Shown: positions 19,620-28,625, counted from the first letter of the stretch. The stretch is 64,000 bases of DNA from Ignavibacteria bacterium (GCA_017303675.1 JAFLBX010000001.1:879970-943969), one strand, 5' to 3'. Notes: generated by a model from the sequence alone, not told the origin. Program-made: numbers and translations.

Positions 19620-20120
19620 TTAAATTTGACTTAAAAGCCCTGATAGTTTTTGTTTTAGATCTTTATTTTCACTGTATAATTCATCCAGTTTTTCACCGAA
19701 GTATTCAAGGAACTTAAGCAGAGCCTTGTTGCCTGCTTTGGGATCTTTTTTTATTAAGTCTTCAAAATCCGGTTTCGCGAAAACTATCAGCCGCGTGATC
19801 TCTGCAGCAGCGGCACTGACTGAATGGGTAGTTTCGCTGAACAGGTGTACTTCAGAAAAATAATCTCCTTCTGAAAGCTGCTTTAAAACATGGACTTTAT
19901 CGCCGGATTCAGCAATAATATTAACTGAACCCTTAACTATTATATAGAAGCAAAGCCCTATAGTTCCGCGGGTGAAAATTTTTTCGCCTTCAGAATAGTC
20001 GCGAATATGCGAAATTTCCAGCAGTGAGCTTATTTCCCTGCCCGAAAAACTGCTGAATAACGGACATTCTTTCAGCCTGGTTTTTAAAAGATCCCGGTCT
20101 GAATTATTTTTACCAAACAT
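19620..20120 (-). CDS. Cyclic nucleotide-binding domain protein
   Basis: 166 residues, nearly all a single cNMP-binding domain (about 15-130): LFSSFSGREISSLLE, EGEKIFTRGTIGLCFYIIVKGSVNI and GDYFSEVHLFSE. The phosphate-binding cassette is FSEVHLFSETTHSVSA rather than FGExxL..pRsA; the Gly, Arg and other usual contacts are changed, so true cyclic-nucleotide binding is doubtful. No DNA-binding helix-turn-helix follows, only a coiled-coil-like tail (130-166). It lies downstream of the histidine kinase gene, so a regulatory partner role is possible. Confidence 0.8.
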   Translation of the reverse strand: MFGKNNSDRDLLKTRLKECPLFSSFSGREISSLLEISHIRDYSEGEKIFTRGTIGLCFYIIVKGSVNIIAESGDKVHVLKQLSEGDYFSEVHLFSETTHSVSAAAAEITRLIVFAKPDFEDLIKKDPKAGNKALLKFLEYFGEKLDELYSENKDLKQKLSGLLSQI

Positions 20121-20136
20121 AATGTTTTATTGTAAA

Positions 20137-20186
20137 ATTGTTAATTGCTCATTGCTAATTGTTAATTGCTCATTGGTAATTGTTAA
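20137..20186. repeat. Tandem 21-bp repeat, 2.4 copies
   Basis: Unit ATTGTTAATTGCTCATTG(C/G)TA occurs at 20137-20157 and 20158-20178, with a partial third ATTGTTAA at 20179-20186. It fills the gap between the kinase stop and the downstream gene. Confidence 0.85.
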
Positions 20187-21406
20187 GCTGCTTTATCCAG
20201 CCTGATGCGGAACGTAGTACCTTTTCCGGGCTCGGATTCTTTTACAAACAGCTTGCCTTTATGGTAAGTTTCTATAATTCGTTTGGAAAGGCTTAAGCCA
20301 AGCCCCCAGCCCCGCTGCTTTGTGCTGTAACCGGGGCGAAAAATATCTTTCTTAAAACGCAGGTCTATACCTTTACCTGTATCGGTTACATCAATAAAAA
20401 TATGGCTCCCTTTTTCTTCAATATCAAATGTAATGCTGCCCGCTGAATTTTCTATTGCGTCCAGAGCGTTTTTGGTGAGGTTTTCAATTACCCATTCGAA
20501 CAATTCGCGGTTAACAAGCGCTGTTGAAGTGGTGAGCCCTTTAATTTCAAGATCAATTTTCTTTTTAGTATTGCCTTCAAAGGTACCTTTGCTAATACTT
20601 GGTATCCTTATCTCGAAATATTTAACAACCTTTTTTATAATTTCATGGATATTTTCCGGCTTAAGATCAGGCTTGGATCCAATTTTGCTGAAACGGGTTG
20701 CGATCTTGCTTAAGCGGTCAATATCATTTGACATTTCCTCTGAAAGCTGGGTGACTTTCAGCGGGTCTGTTGCTGCGGCTTTAATAAGCTCATTCCATCC
20801 CATAAGCGATGAAAGCGGCGTGCCAAGCTGGTGAGCTGTTTCTTTTGATAAGCCTACCCATATATTGCTTTGCTCTGTGCGTTTGATATAATTAAAGCCA
20901 AAGTAACCCAGGAATATAAATATTCCCGCAACTATGAACTGTATAATAGGAAGCTGTTTAAGCCTGTCAACTATTTTTGACTGGCCGTAATGTACATAAC
21001 TTAAAACCACGGAATCCTGAAAAGTAACCTTGATAGGCGGATTTATTTCATCCATTTTTTCTATCATGCCTTTAATGATCTCGACCTGTTTCTGGCGGGG
21101 CAGGGTAGAATCTATTTCAAGGTTCTTTGTAAAAGTCGGCTCCATTGATTTAGCATCGGTAACAATAATAGGAAAGTTAATTGTGTTAGAGCTTACAACA
21201 TTGCTGAGAACAAAGTTATATTCACCTGATTGTGATTCATCAGTTGCGATATATTCAATAGCCTTGGCATAAAGATTTGCAATTTCGCGCTCACGCTCAA
21301 GGATATCGGAGACAAGTACCTGTGTGTAAATAAGTGTTGCAATGATAATTACAACACCGGTTACCAAAAGCGCGATCTTTATATTTGCTGAGCCGTAGCT
21401 TTTCAT
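20183..21406 (-). CDS. Membrane sensor histidine kinase
   Basis: 407 residues. TM1 (about 8-30) and TM2 (about 148-168) bracket a 115-residue periplasmic sensor. The H-box is KETAHQLGTP with phospho-accepting H192, the N-box LTKNALDAIEN, the G1 box DTGKGID, and the G2 box RGWGLGLSLSKRII. It lacks HAMP and receiver domains. The HQLGTPLSSL H-box is the form common in Bacteroidota orphan kinases. No response regulator lies nearby, so its partner is elsewhere. It follows the methyltransferase gene by 10 bases. Confidence 0.9.
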   Translation of the reverse strand: MKSYGSANIKIALLVTGVVIIIATLIYTQVLVSDILEREREIANLYAKAIEYIATDESQSGEYNFVLSNVVSSNTINFPIIVTDAKSMEPTFTKNLEIDSTLPRQKQVEIIKGMIEKMDEINPPIKVTFQDSVVLSYVHYGQSKIVDRLKQLPIIQFIVAGIFIFLGYFGFNYIKRTEQSNIWVGLSKETAHQLGTPLSSLMGWNELIKAAATDPLKVTQLSEEMSNDIDRLSKIATRFSKIGSKPDLKPENIHEIIKKVVKYFEIRIPSISKGTFEGNTKKKIDLEIKGLTTSTALVNRELFEWVIENLTKNALDAIENSAGSITFDIEEKGSHIFIDVTDTGKGIDLRFKKDIFRPGYSTKQRGWGLGLSLSKRIIETYHKGKLFVKESEPGKGTTFRIRLDKAA

Positions 21407-21416
21407 ATTCGAGTTT

Positions 21417-22145
21417 TTACTTCTTAACCACTGAGCAGACTATGCAGTTTCTCAGCCATTTAAATGAATTTAATCTCTGAACTTTGTATAACATATATGA
21501 AACATTAAAAACAAATGGATTAAACATGTGGATATCTTCGACTGCAGTCAGCTCTTCGATCTCAAAACCGCTTCTGTTAAATAACCTCTCAATATCACTT
21601 AATGTATTTGCGGGATATGTGGTTACAAATATATCATGTGATCTTACACCGAAGATTTTGTATATAATAAGATCTTTCACTTTTTTTGGCAGCAGGTTAC
21701 CAATAAAAAGCGAGGGGTAGAATCTGTTCGTTGTTCTAAATATAAATCGTCCGCCGGGCTTCAATACCCTGTGGAATTCTTTTAGTACAAGCTTGATATT
21801 TACAATATGCTCTACTACCATATTGGCTGTAATAAGATCAACGGAACTATCTCTAAATGGTATATTCTCCAGAGTTGTGTTTATGAAACGATCACTTGAT
21901 GTCACCAATTCCGGGTGAATAACTTCATCTATTCCCGTTCCGTTTGGGGCGATCTCTTCAAACTCCTTTACCAGGCTGTTGTTTCCGCATCCGGCATCTA
22001 TCCAAACAGATTGAAAATTCAAATTATTTTTTATCCAGTTTTCGTACAGATCGTTGCTGAATATATAATCCGGCATTTTTGAATATAATTTTGCCTTCAG
22101 CTTGTTTTCTGTATGTATAGCTTTTTCGCGGATATTATCTGCCAT
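21417..22145 (-). CDS. Class I SAM-dependent methyltransferase
   Basis: 242 residues, Methyltransf_11 type. WIDAGCGNNSL at about residue 50 is the SAM-binding motif I, GTGID ends strand 2, DLITANMVVEHI is motif II/III, and FHRVLKPGGRFIF is the typical post-motif segment. The C-terminus (about 200-242) is hydrophobic and may contact the membrane. Substrate unknown. It is the first gene of a group with the histidine kinase and cNMP-domain genes. Confidence 0.85.
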   Translation of the reverse strand: MADNIREKAIHTENKLKAKLYSKMPDYIFSNDLYENWIKNNLNFQSVWIDAGCGNNSLVKEFEEIAPNGTGIDEVIHPELVTSSDRFINTTLENIPFRDSSVDLITANMVVEHIVNIKLVLKEFHRVLKPGGRFIFRTTNRFYPSLFIGNLLPKKVKDLIIYKIFGVRSHDIFVTTYPANTLSDIERLFNRSGFEIEELTAVEDIHMFNPFVFNVSYMLYKVQRLNSFKWLRNCIVCSVVKK

Positions 22146-22561
22146 CGTTACAAAAAATAACTGATAGGGTTAACAATAAAAATATAATTTTCCTGCCTTA
22201 ACGAGATGTAATGAGGGAAGGAGTTACCAAAAAACGGTAAAAAGTTCATAAAAACAAAGGCTTTTTAACCACAGAGTCAAGGAGAACACGGAGAGATTTA
22301 TATAGCTCCCCTCCTTTATTTAAGGAGGGGAAGAAATCCGGCGACAGCCGGATTGAGGGGTGGTTTCTTTTACTTCGCCGTCGTTGGTGCCTGTCTTTTT
22401 TAAGGTTCTCACCAACGACAATAACCAAAGTACCTTTGCAGGGTTACGCCAAATTTTTGTAGCTCGAATCGCTGATTCGGGCAATCGAAACGGCGTTTCG
22501 CTTTACAGAAAATTTTTGACCCCGTTGTGTCTCCGGTTATTCTTATTTTTATTTTTTGGGC

Positions 22562-22616
22562 TTGACAAGTCCGGCAGTATATATTATATTTGCTATATAT
22601 GCATACTGCATATATA
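22562..22616 (+). promoter_or_regulatory. Orphan promoter with downstream dyad
   Basis: TTGACA (22562-22567), a 17-base spacer, then TATATT (22585-22590), then a perfect 10-bp dyad TATATATGCA-TAC-TGCATATATA (22594-22616). The order of a sigma70-like promoter directly followed by a dyad mirrors the two TrmB-locus promoters, but the dyad sequence is different. No coding frame follows on the plus strand. Confidence 0.45.
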
Positions 22617-22721
22617 TACTAAATTTTCCCTGCTTAAAATGAGAATATCATAAACAAAAACTTGTTTGCTGCTTAAAAAACCACCGGTATTTAACAGGTT
22701 CCAGGGATTTTTGTGAGTTCG

Positions 22722-22846
22722 TGTCTCAAATGTCTCATTTATACTCAAAAACCACCATTGGTGAGAAACATTGCAGTTTCATAACGTTATCAAACAATAT
22801 GCAGAAAAAAATATATTTGAGTTTATTTTATGAGACAAGTGAGACA
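22722..22846. repeat. 125-bp inverted-repeat (MITE-like) element
   Basis: Left arm 22722-22749 reads TGTCTCA-AA-TGTCTCAT-TTATA-CTCAAA; the right arm 22816-22846, read on the minus strand, is TGTCTCA-CT-TGTCTCAT-AAAATAAA-CTCAAA with slight length difference. Each arm contains the TGTCTCA word twice. About 66 bases separate the arms, too few to encode a protein. Flanking target duplications were not obvious. Confidence 0.65.
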
Positions 22847-22903
22847 ATGAAATTCAAACGCCGTTGCTGGTCTTTTGACCAACGACAACGTTATTAAAAT
22901 TCA

Positions 22904-22927
22904 GGCGTTGGTGAGAACACCAACGCC
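22904..22927. repeat. Perfect hairpin after the carotenoid operon
   Basis: GGCGTTGGTG-AGAA-CACCAACGCC, a 10-bp perfect stem 12 bases beyond the last stop of the minus-strand carotenoid operon. It lacks a following T-run in that direction, so it may stabilise the mRNA 3' end rather than terminate. Confidence 0.6.
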
Positions 22928-22938
22928 GGAAAAAAATT

Positions 22939-24450
22939 TTACCGTTCTTTGATAATTTTTTCTGCGGCTATTTTACCAGAAAGTATAACCAGCGGTATAC
23001 CGCCGCCCGGGTGGGCAGAGCCGCCTGTGAAGTAAAGTCCGTTATACTGCTTTGACATGTTTGGCTGGCGTAAAAATGCCGCATTGCGGCTGTTGGATGA
23101 TATTCCGTAAATGCTGCCTCCGAAGCTTCCTGTTTGCTCCTCAATATCCTGAGGTGACATTATGGATTCTGTTTCAATTTTATCTTTTATATCATACCCC
23201 GTCAATGCCTTAATTTTGTGGAGTATTGTTTCTTTGATTTCATTAATACCCCATCTCAGTCTCTCCCTTTCAGGGAGAGAAAGTTGTGCATTCGGCGCGT
23301 TTATCATTACGAACCAGTTCTCTTTGCCTCGAGGCGCATCGCCCTGCGAGAATTTTGAGGAAATATAAATGTAAATTGTGGGGTCAGCGGGATATATTTT
23401 TTTATCAAAGAGCTCTTCAAATTCCTTTTTATAATCAGCGGAAAACAGAATATTGTGTGCATCGAGTTTTTGTGAAGTTACATTAACTCCCCAGTAGAAC
23501 ACCAGCGCTGATGAAGATGGTTCGAGCTTGTTATATTTTTTTGCAGCGGAGCTTTTGTTATCATTCAGCAATTTTCCATAAGTTGAGTACACATCAGCAT
23601 TTGAAACTACAGTATCACTAAAAATTTCTTTGCTGCCGGCTCTGATGCCTTTAACGTTTTTTCCATCCGTAATAATCTTCTCAACGGGTGAATTGAAATT
23701 GAACTTCACGCCTTTTTTCAATGCGAGCATGTATACCGCTTCAGTTAAAGAATACATTCCGCCTGAAGCGAAATATCCGCCAATTGAATATTCAACATGA
23801 GGAATAATGTTTAATGTGGCGGGGCATTTAAACGGATCACTGCCATTATACGTTGCGTAGCGGTTAAATAGCTGCAGGATGCGTTCATCCTTAAAAAATG
23901 AACGGTTGGCTTCATTCATTGTACGGAAGGGATCTATTTTATGCAGCTTAAAGAGTGTCTTTAAGGCTTTAAAATTAGTGTATGTTCCCGCGCTATATAG
24001 ATCTTTAAATAAAAAAATATCTGCTGTCAGATCATAAATGGTTTTACAGTATTCAAGATATTTATAAAGAGAGTTCCTGTTTTCGTTTGTATTAGCTTCA
24101 ATCTCTTCTTCGAATTTCTCTAAATCAGAATAGGCATTCAATACCGTGCCATCAGGGTAGTAATATCTGCAGAGATTGGTGAGTTTGTTTAATGAGAGCC
24201 ATTCATCCGGGTTTTCACCAACGGATTGGAAAAGCTCCCTTATGACAAAGGGCATAGTAATAAGCGAAGGGCCGGTATCGAACCGGTAACCGTTGAGCTC
24301 TAATGATTGGGCTTTGCCGCCCGGCGAGGAGTTTTTTTCGTAAACGGTTACATCAAATCCCGCATGTGCCAGCCGGATGGCTGCGGAGAGACCGCCGAGA
24401 CCTGAGCCTATAATAGTGATTGATTTTGTTTTAATTTGGGATGGTTTCAA
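22939..24450 (-). CDS. crtD: CrtD-like carotenoid 3,4-desaturase (CrtI family)
   Basis: 503 residues, FAD-dependent CrtI-family enzyme. The dinucleotide fold IIGSGLGGLSAAIRLAHAG is at the N-terminus (TTG start) and the C-terminal FAD motif is YFTGGSAHPGGGIPLV. FDTGPSLITMP and NRYATYNGSDPFKCPATLN are segments I associate with Bacteroidota 1-hydroxycarotenoid 3,4-desaturases (CrtD) rather than phytoene desaturases; the real CrtI is the other copy in this operon. Predicted reaction: adds a double bond at C3',C4' of a 1'-hydroxylated end group. It is the last gene of the operon, 113 bases after crtB. Alternatives are a ketolase-like or other CrtI paralogue. Confidence 0.75.
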   Translation of the reverse strand: MKPSQIKTKSITIIGSGLGGLSAAIRLAHAGFDVTVYEKNSSPGGKAQSLELNGYRFDTGPSLITMPFVIRELFQSVGENPDEWLSLNKLTNLCRYYYPDGTVLNAYSDLEKFEEEIEANTNENRNSLYKYLEYCKTIYDLTADIFLFKDLYSAGTYTNFKALKTLFKLHKIDPFRTMNEANRSFFKDERILQLFNRYATYNGSDPFKCPATLNIIPHVEYSIGGYFASGGMYSLTEAVYMLALKKGVKFNFNSPVEKIITDGKNVKGIRAGSKEIFSDTVVSNADVYSTYGKLLNDNKSSAAKKYNKLEPSSSALVFYWGVNVTSQKLDAHNILFSADYKKEFEELFDKKIYPADPTIYIYISSKFSQGDAPRGKENWFVMINAPNAQLSLPERERLRWGINEIKETILHKIKALTGYDIKDKIETESIMSPQDIEEQTGSFGGSIYGISSNSRNAAFLRQPNMSKQYNGLYFTGGSAHPGGGIPLVILSGKIAAEKIIKER

Positions 24451-24563
24451 TGTGTATCAACGGGAATTGTTTATTTGTTGGTCACAAGACCAGCATCGGG
24501 GTGAAACGGGTTATTTGTCATAACGCATTGAGACAGTCAATGCAGTCCAAAAAAAGACAAATG

Positions 24564-25574
24564 TTACATATCAAAATTCATGTTGGGATACAGTGAACGA
24601 AGGCGCTCATGATGCTTTGAATCCGGCAGCTTGGAGTATTTTCTTCTTTCGCTTCTGTTTAATAAATACAAGCCTGTCAGCTTAAGCTTTTCAGCAGTGC
24701 TTACAAATCTTCTGCCTGAATAAATATCATATCCGTATGCTTCGATCTCACTGAGTATGCGGGAATAAATTTTATACATCAAAACAACTGTTGTGCGGGA
24801 ACCGTCATTGGTAAGATACGGAAAGCCGTGTGTTGAAAGCTCGTAATATGCCCGGGCTCTATCAATATTAAAGCGCATCATCATGGCAAAATTTTCGTTC
24901 ATACTGCCTGATGCAATATCCTCTTCTGAATATTCAAAACATTTCAATTCTTCTTCCGGAATGTAAATCCTGCCCATCTGGTAATCTTCTTTTATATCCC
25001 TCAGAATGTTGGTTAACTGCATTGCTTTGCCCAGGTAAACAGCATACGGGAGAGCTGCTTTATGAGTGTACCCGAATATTTCAGTCATAATTAGCCCTAC
25101 AACAGAAGCAACCTTGTAACAGTAATTTTCAAGTTCAGCAAAGGTTTTGTACCGTTTATGTTCAGTATCCATGCAAACACCTTCGATGAGATCATTGAAA
25201 TATTTTCGCGGTATTTTATATTTGATAACGGTTTCGGCAAAAGCAGAACGGTTAATATGCGCCGGAAGAATACTGCTTATATTTCCGGTTTCTATTGCTT
25301 CACCCGGGATATTGTAAACATCATCAAGAAATGAATTAAGCTCATTGAATTTTTCACGAATGTTTTCTGTCGAAGCCATAATTCCGCCATCCACAATATT
25401 ATCTGCATAACGGCAGAAGGTATAAACTGCATATGCAGCAGCGCGTTTTTCCTTAGGGAGCAGAAATGATGAAAAGTAAAAACTCTTGGCAAAATTGCGC
25501 GTGTAATCTCTGCACTCATCAAAAGTGCAGCTCATCGGTGTTATGGAATCAACAGAGTGTAATATTTCCTTCAT
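24564..25574 (-). CDS. crtB: Phytoene synthase
   Basis: 336 residues, trans-isoprenyl diphosphate synthase fold. It condenses two geranylgeranyl diphosphates to phytoene. The first aspartate motif is D58-NIV-D62 (YADNIVD) and the second is R-D193-IKE-D197 within QLTNILRDIKEDYQMGRIYIP. The typical opening CRDYTRNFAKSFYFSSFLLP is present near residue 21. The length is normal. It lies 82 bases downstream of crtI in the minus-strand operon. Confidence 0.93.
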   Translation of the reverse strand: MKEILHSVDSITPMSCTFDECRDYTRNFAKSFYFSSFLLPKEKRAAAYAVYTFCRYADNIVDGGIMASTENIREKFNELNSFLDDVYNIPGEAIETGNISSILPAHINRSAFAETVIKYKIPRKYFNDLIEGVCMDTEHKRYKTFAELENYCYKVASVVGLIMTEIFGYTHKAALPYAVYLGKAMQLTNILRDIKEDYQMGRIYIPEEELKCFEYSEEDIASGSMNENFAMMMRFNIDRARAYYELSTHGFPYLTNDGSRTTVVLMYKIYSRILSEIEAYGYDIYSGRRFVSTAEKLKLTGLYLLNRSERRKYSKLPDSKHHERLRSLYPNMNFDM

Positions 25575-25656
25575 TCGTAATTACTAAATTTTGTTTTCTT
25601 TATTCATTCATTTTCTCCTCAGCAAGAAAAGGAAATGAGGTGACATTTCAATATAT

Positions 25657-27129
25657 TCAATCAATAAGCTTTTCAACAATTTTTGCCGATGAAAGCACAC
25701 CGGGCAATCCTGCACCGGGATGAGTACCCGCGCCGGCAAAATACAGGTTCTCAAAATCTTCAGAGCGGTTATGCGGACGGAACCAGGCTGACTGAGTGAA
25801 GATCGGTTCCACTGAAAATGCTGAACCAAGATAACTGTTCAGGGTACCTTCAAAATGAAGCGGATCAATATAATGTTCAGCTATTATATTTTCTTCCAGC
25901 TCAGGCAGGTATGACTCCTGAAGGAACCGCATAATTTTATCACGGTACGGTTTTGCTTCAGTACTCCAGTCAATCCCTGAACCCTGGTGCGGAACAGGCG
26001 ATAATACATAAAAACCTTCGCAGCCATCGGGAGCAATTGAGCTATCCGTTATGGTTGGCATGTGCAAATATAATGAAAAATCTTCAGCTAAAATCTTACG
26101 TTTAAATATATCATTCAGCAGCTCTTTATAGCGAGGACCCAGTATTATATTATGGTGCGCAATACTGCCGTTATTGTAGCGTTTTTTTGTACCGAAATAT
26201 ATAACAAAAAGCGACATGCTATATCGCATATTTTCAATTTTACGGTCAGAATATTTACTGCGGTATTGTTTACCTATCATATTACGGTAGGTATAGGCAA
26301 CATCTGCATTAGAAACCACAGCATCTGCGGGAATAAAAGTATTATCTTCAAGCATTATACCCGTAACTTTTTTATCTTTTACTGTTATTTCCTTTACATC
26401 AATATTGTAATGAATTTTTCCTCCAAGCTCCAGGAAAAATCTTACAAGCCCATTTACGACCGTACCCGTCCCGCCCATAGCGTAATGTATGCCCCATTCA
26501 CGCTCAAGGTAATGAATAAGCGCATAAATAGAAGTTGTATCAAATGGGTTGCCGCCCACCAATAATGGGTGGAAGGAAAAACACTCGCGCAGAAATTCAT
26601 TTTTAATGAATTTTGATGCGTATTGATACACTGTTTTGTGTGACTGCAGCTTGATCATATCAGGCACAATTTTCATCATATCGCCAAAAGTATTGAAGGG
26701 CTTATCAGCCAGCTCTACAAATCCTTTCTGGAAAATAGCCTTTGTTGTTTTGATGAAATCAAGATATCCCTGTTTATCTTCGGGACTGAATTTTTCTATC
26801 TGGCTTAAAGTAAATTCCGTATCTGAATTATAATCGAAAAATTCTTTTTTATGATTAAAGATCCTGTAGAACGGATCAAGCGGCTTTAGAGTAAAGTAGT
26901 CCTCTTTTTTCTTACCTGCCAGTGCAAAGAGCTCATCAAATAAAAAAGGGGCAGTAATAACAGTTGGGCCGCCATCAAATTTAAAGCCGTTTTTTTCATA
27001 GACGTAAGCCCTGCCCCCGGGTTTATCGCGTTTTTCAAAAATTTCCACATCATAGCCTTTGGCTGCCAGGCGTATAGCTGCGCCCAGTCCGCCAAACCCG
27101 CTGCCGATAACAATAATTTTTTTCTTCAA
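25657..27129 (-). CDS. crtI: Phytoene desaturase
   Basis: 490 residues from a TTG at 27129, reading [18 protein letters not shown]. The frame extends to a GTG at 27141, but that codon lies inside a dispersed repeat, so the TTG is preferred. [51 protein letters not shown] and [11 protein letters not shown] ... [13 protein letters not shown] are the classic CrtI motifs. It converts phytoene to lycopene in four desaturations, bound to the membrane with FAD. It follows crtYd with one dispersed repeat between. Confidence 0.93.
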   Translation of the reverse strand: MKKKIIVIGSGFGGLGAAIRLAAKGYDVEIFEKRDKPGGRAYVYEKNGFKFDGGPTVITAPFLFDELFALAGKKKEDYFTLKPLDPFYRIFNHKKEFFDYNSDTEFTLSQIEKFSPEDKQGYLDFIKTTKAIFQKGFVELADKPFNTFGDMMKIVPDMIKLQSHKTVYQYASKFIKNEFLRECFSFHPLLVGGNPFDTTSIYALIHYLEREWGIHYAMGGTGTVVNGLVRFFLELGGKIHYNIDVKEITVKDKKVTGIMLEDNTFIPADAVVSNADVAYTYRNMIGKQYRSKYSDRKIENMRYSMSLFVIYFGTKKRYNNGSIAHHNIILGPRYKELLNDIFKRKILAEDFSLYLHMPTITDSSIAPDGCEGFYVLSPVPHQGSGIDWSTEAKPYRDKIMRFLQESYLPELEENIIAEHYIDPLHFEGTLNSYLGSAFSVEPIFTQSAWFRPHNRSEDFENLYFAGAGTHPGAGLPGVLSSAKIVEKLID

Positions 27130-27135
27130 GAATAT

Positions 27136-27185
27136 AAACACACCCCGTCACGCCTTTGGCGTGACACCCCTCTCAAGAGGGGAAT
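27136..27185 (+). repeat. Dispersed hairpin repeat, copy B
   Basis: AAACACACCCCG-GTCACGCC-TTTG-GCGTGAC-ACCCCTCTCAAGAGGGGAAT pattern as in copy A, but with CTTT in the loop. It lies inside the carotenoid operon, between the crtYd stop and the crtI start, opposite to transcription. Confidence 0.85.
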
Positions 27186-27485
27186 TTATTTTTTTAGTTT
27201 ACGGGAAAAGAATTCCCATAAAGAAATGTTCATGGTTAAAAGTGAAAAACCGTAAATAAAATCTTCTATCGGGATTGTGAACAGCCTTATACCAAGATAG
27301 AATCCCTCGCCATACTGAACAATGGGTCTCCAGGTCAAATAACCGTTCACAATAAATATCAGAACAAACATTACGCACCAAAAAATCCAGAACTTTTTAT
27401 TTACAAGAAGTTTGGTTCGTAAAAAAAAATCAAAAAACACAGCCACTACTACGGATACAAACGCAAGAATTGTGTATTCCTTCAT
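27186..27485 (-). CDS. crtYd: Lycopene cyclase subunit, CrtYd-like
   Basis: 99 residues with three membrane segments. NGYLTWRPIVQYGE (residues 47-60) and PIEDFIYGFSLLTMNISLWE (72-91) are the conserved parts of the heterodimeric lycopene cyclase domain (TIGR03462 type); PxEDFxYGF is the signature. It needs CrtYc as its partner and puts a beta ring on a lycopene end. Its ATG overlaps the crtYc stop by 4 bases (ATGA), which supports coupled translation. Assignment as the Yd half is by the order of the pair. Confidence 0.88.
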   Translation of the reverse strand: MKEYTILAFVSVVVAVFFDFFLRTKLLVNKKFWIFWCVMFVLIFIVNGYLTWRPIVQYGEGFYLGIRLFTIPIEDFIYGFSLLTMNISLWEFFSRKLKK

Positions 27486-27805
27486 TTATCCTCCGATTTC
27501 ATATTACGGGTAAAGTACTTAACGCTCTCCCAGGTAAAGAGTCCGCAAAAAGGTATGACTATAAAGAAAAGGATCTCTTCAATAGGCAGACCTAAAATTT
27601 TGAAGCCAACTGTATACAAGGGATTGAAGCTCCAGTGGCCGCGTGCTGTAACAAAACTATCCCATAAGGTAAAGATTATAAACGGTATCAGTATTGCGAA
27701 TATAAGCCGGGATGGATATCTATAAAAATCCATTTTTTTGCTGAAGCTGAGTACCAGCGGAGCAGCAATACTTACGGCGAGAACCAAAAAATATTCAGAA
27801 TGCAA
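27482..27805 (-). CDS. crtYc: Lycopene cyclase subunit, CrtYc-like
   Basis: 107 residues with three membrane segments. FTLWDSFVTARGHWSFNPLYT (key WDSF and WSFNP) and GLPIEEILFFIVIPF carry the PxEExLFF signature of the N-terminal half of heterodimeric lycopene cyclases. It works with CrtYd. The split two-gene form is best known from Actinobacteria; in Bacteroidota the lycopene cyclase is often the unrelated CrtY or a fused CrtYcd. The gene lies 4 bases from the CruF-like gene upstream. Confidence 0.88.
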   Translation of the reverse strand: MHSEYFLVLAVSIAAPLVLSFSKKMDFYRYPSRLIFAILIPFIIFTLWDSFVTARGHWSFNPLYTVGFKILGLPIEEILFFIVIPFCGLFTWESVKYFTRNMKSEDK

Positions 27806-27809
27806 TAAT

Positions 27810-28625
27810 TTATATATTATTTCCCGGAGAAATATCTGAGCCGGAGTGTTTTTTATTCTTAATTAAAATTACAGGTAATATTAAGATCACAAATAGCAGG
27901 AGCCCAAAAACTGTAATAGTAATATAATTATTGAATATGTTCACTACGGCAAAATTCACAATGTTAATAAGCATGATAATTACAGGTATCTTATACAGGG
28001 CAGAGCTGTAATCAGCATTATTATTCCATTTTATTAGCTGTGAAAACGTAAATATGAAAATAAGCCCAATTGCATACCAGCTTACAAAATTCTGCATTGG
28101 TATTGCCGATTCGCTCCAAAGCCAGAATTTATTTACAAACGCTGCGAATGGTTCGAGCAATACATCTGCAGCAAGTATGAATACCGAAGCAATTGAAATT
28201 GCGGATATTTCAGAGCTGCCTTTAAGCAGGAACCTTGCGGCAAGAAGCGAGCAGGATGAAAGTGTGAACCATGCAAACATAATTGCAAGCGGTACACCGC
28301 CTATATGCGGAGAAAGTATACCGCTATATGAATAACTGCCGAACGGAAAACCGGTGGTAACACCCCAATACTCAATGAACCATGATGCCATAAAAATTAC
28401 CGCTGTGGTGATAACAACCGAAAGAAGATCTGCCAGTTTGGTTAGGATGATGAAGGTAATAAGGGCCTCGAGCCCTAAAAAGATCGTTGTTGTCCAGAGA
28501 AATCTGCTGCCGAACTCTGTAAACATGATAATAAAGCCAAAAGGGAACATTACGATCAGGATCCCTGTGAGAATTTTTAATATTAAACCTGCTGCAGCTT
28601 TATTTTCCTGAAGTTCTGCTTGCAA
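27810..28625 (-). CDS. cruF: Carotenoid 1',2'-hydratase, CruF-like
   Basis: About 271 residues with seven to eight membrane segments. SWFIEYWGVTTGFPFGSYSYSG, PHIGGVPLAI, D-V-L-L-E-P-F-A-AF and the SW/NFVSWY stretch match the DUF422/CruF hydratase family, whose acidic and aromatic motifs add water across the C1',C2' end double bond of acyclic end groups. The product would be a 1'-hydroxy carotenoid. The start is unclear: a TTG at 28625 overlaps the upstream gene by 26 bases and keeps the first membrane helix; a TTG at 28676 and an ATG at 28550 are alternatives. Confidence 0.8.
   Translation of the reverse strand: MQAELQENKAAAGLILKILTGILIVMFPFGFIIMFTEFGSRFLWTTTIFLGLEALITFIILTKLADLLSVVITTAVIFMASWFIEYWGVTTGFPFGSYSYSGILSPHIGGVPLAIMFAWFTLSSCSLLAARFLLKGSSEISAISIASVFILAADVLLEPFAAFVNKFWLWSESAIPMQNFVSWYAIGLIFIFTFSQLIKWNNNADYSSALYKIPVIIMLINIVNFAVVNIFNNYITITVFGLLLFVILILPVILIKNKKHSGSDISPGNNI

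Larger units (their letters stand above)
22146..22938. other. Gene-free, repeat-rich intergenic region
   Basis: 793 bases with no convincing coding frame. It holds a hairpin of the C/G-rich dispersed type at 22305-22372 (CTCCCCTCC ... GGAGGGG and AATCCGGC ... GCCGGATT), several GTTGGT/ACCAAC inverted repeats (22380-22420, 22862-22885, and the perfect 22904-22927), an orphan promoter with a dyad, and a 125-base inverted-repeat element, listed separately. It separates two minus-strand groups. Confidence 0.75.

Noticed and set aside
22246-22653. Open frames on both strands in the 793-base gap
   Set aside because: They cross several hairpin repeats, show low-complexity residues (FLFLFF) and have no family resemblance or ribosome site.
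22939-24450. A second phytoene desaturase (CrtI) for a two-enzyme pathway
   Set aside because: The NRYATYNGSDPFK and FDTGPSLITMP motifs fit CrtD-like 3,4-desaturases better, and the complete CrtI is at 25657.
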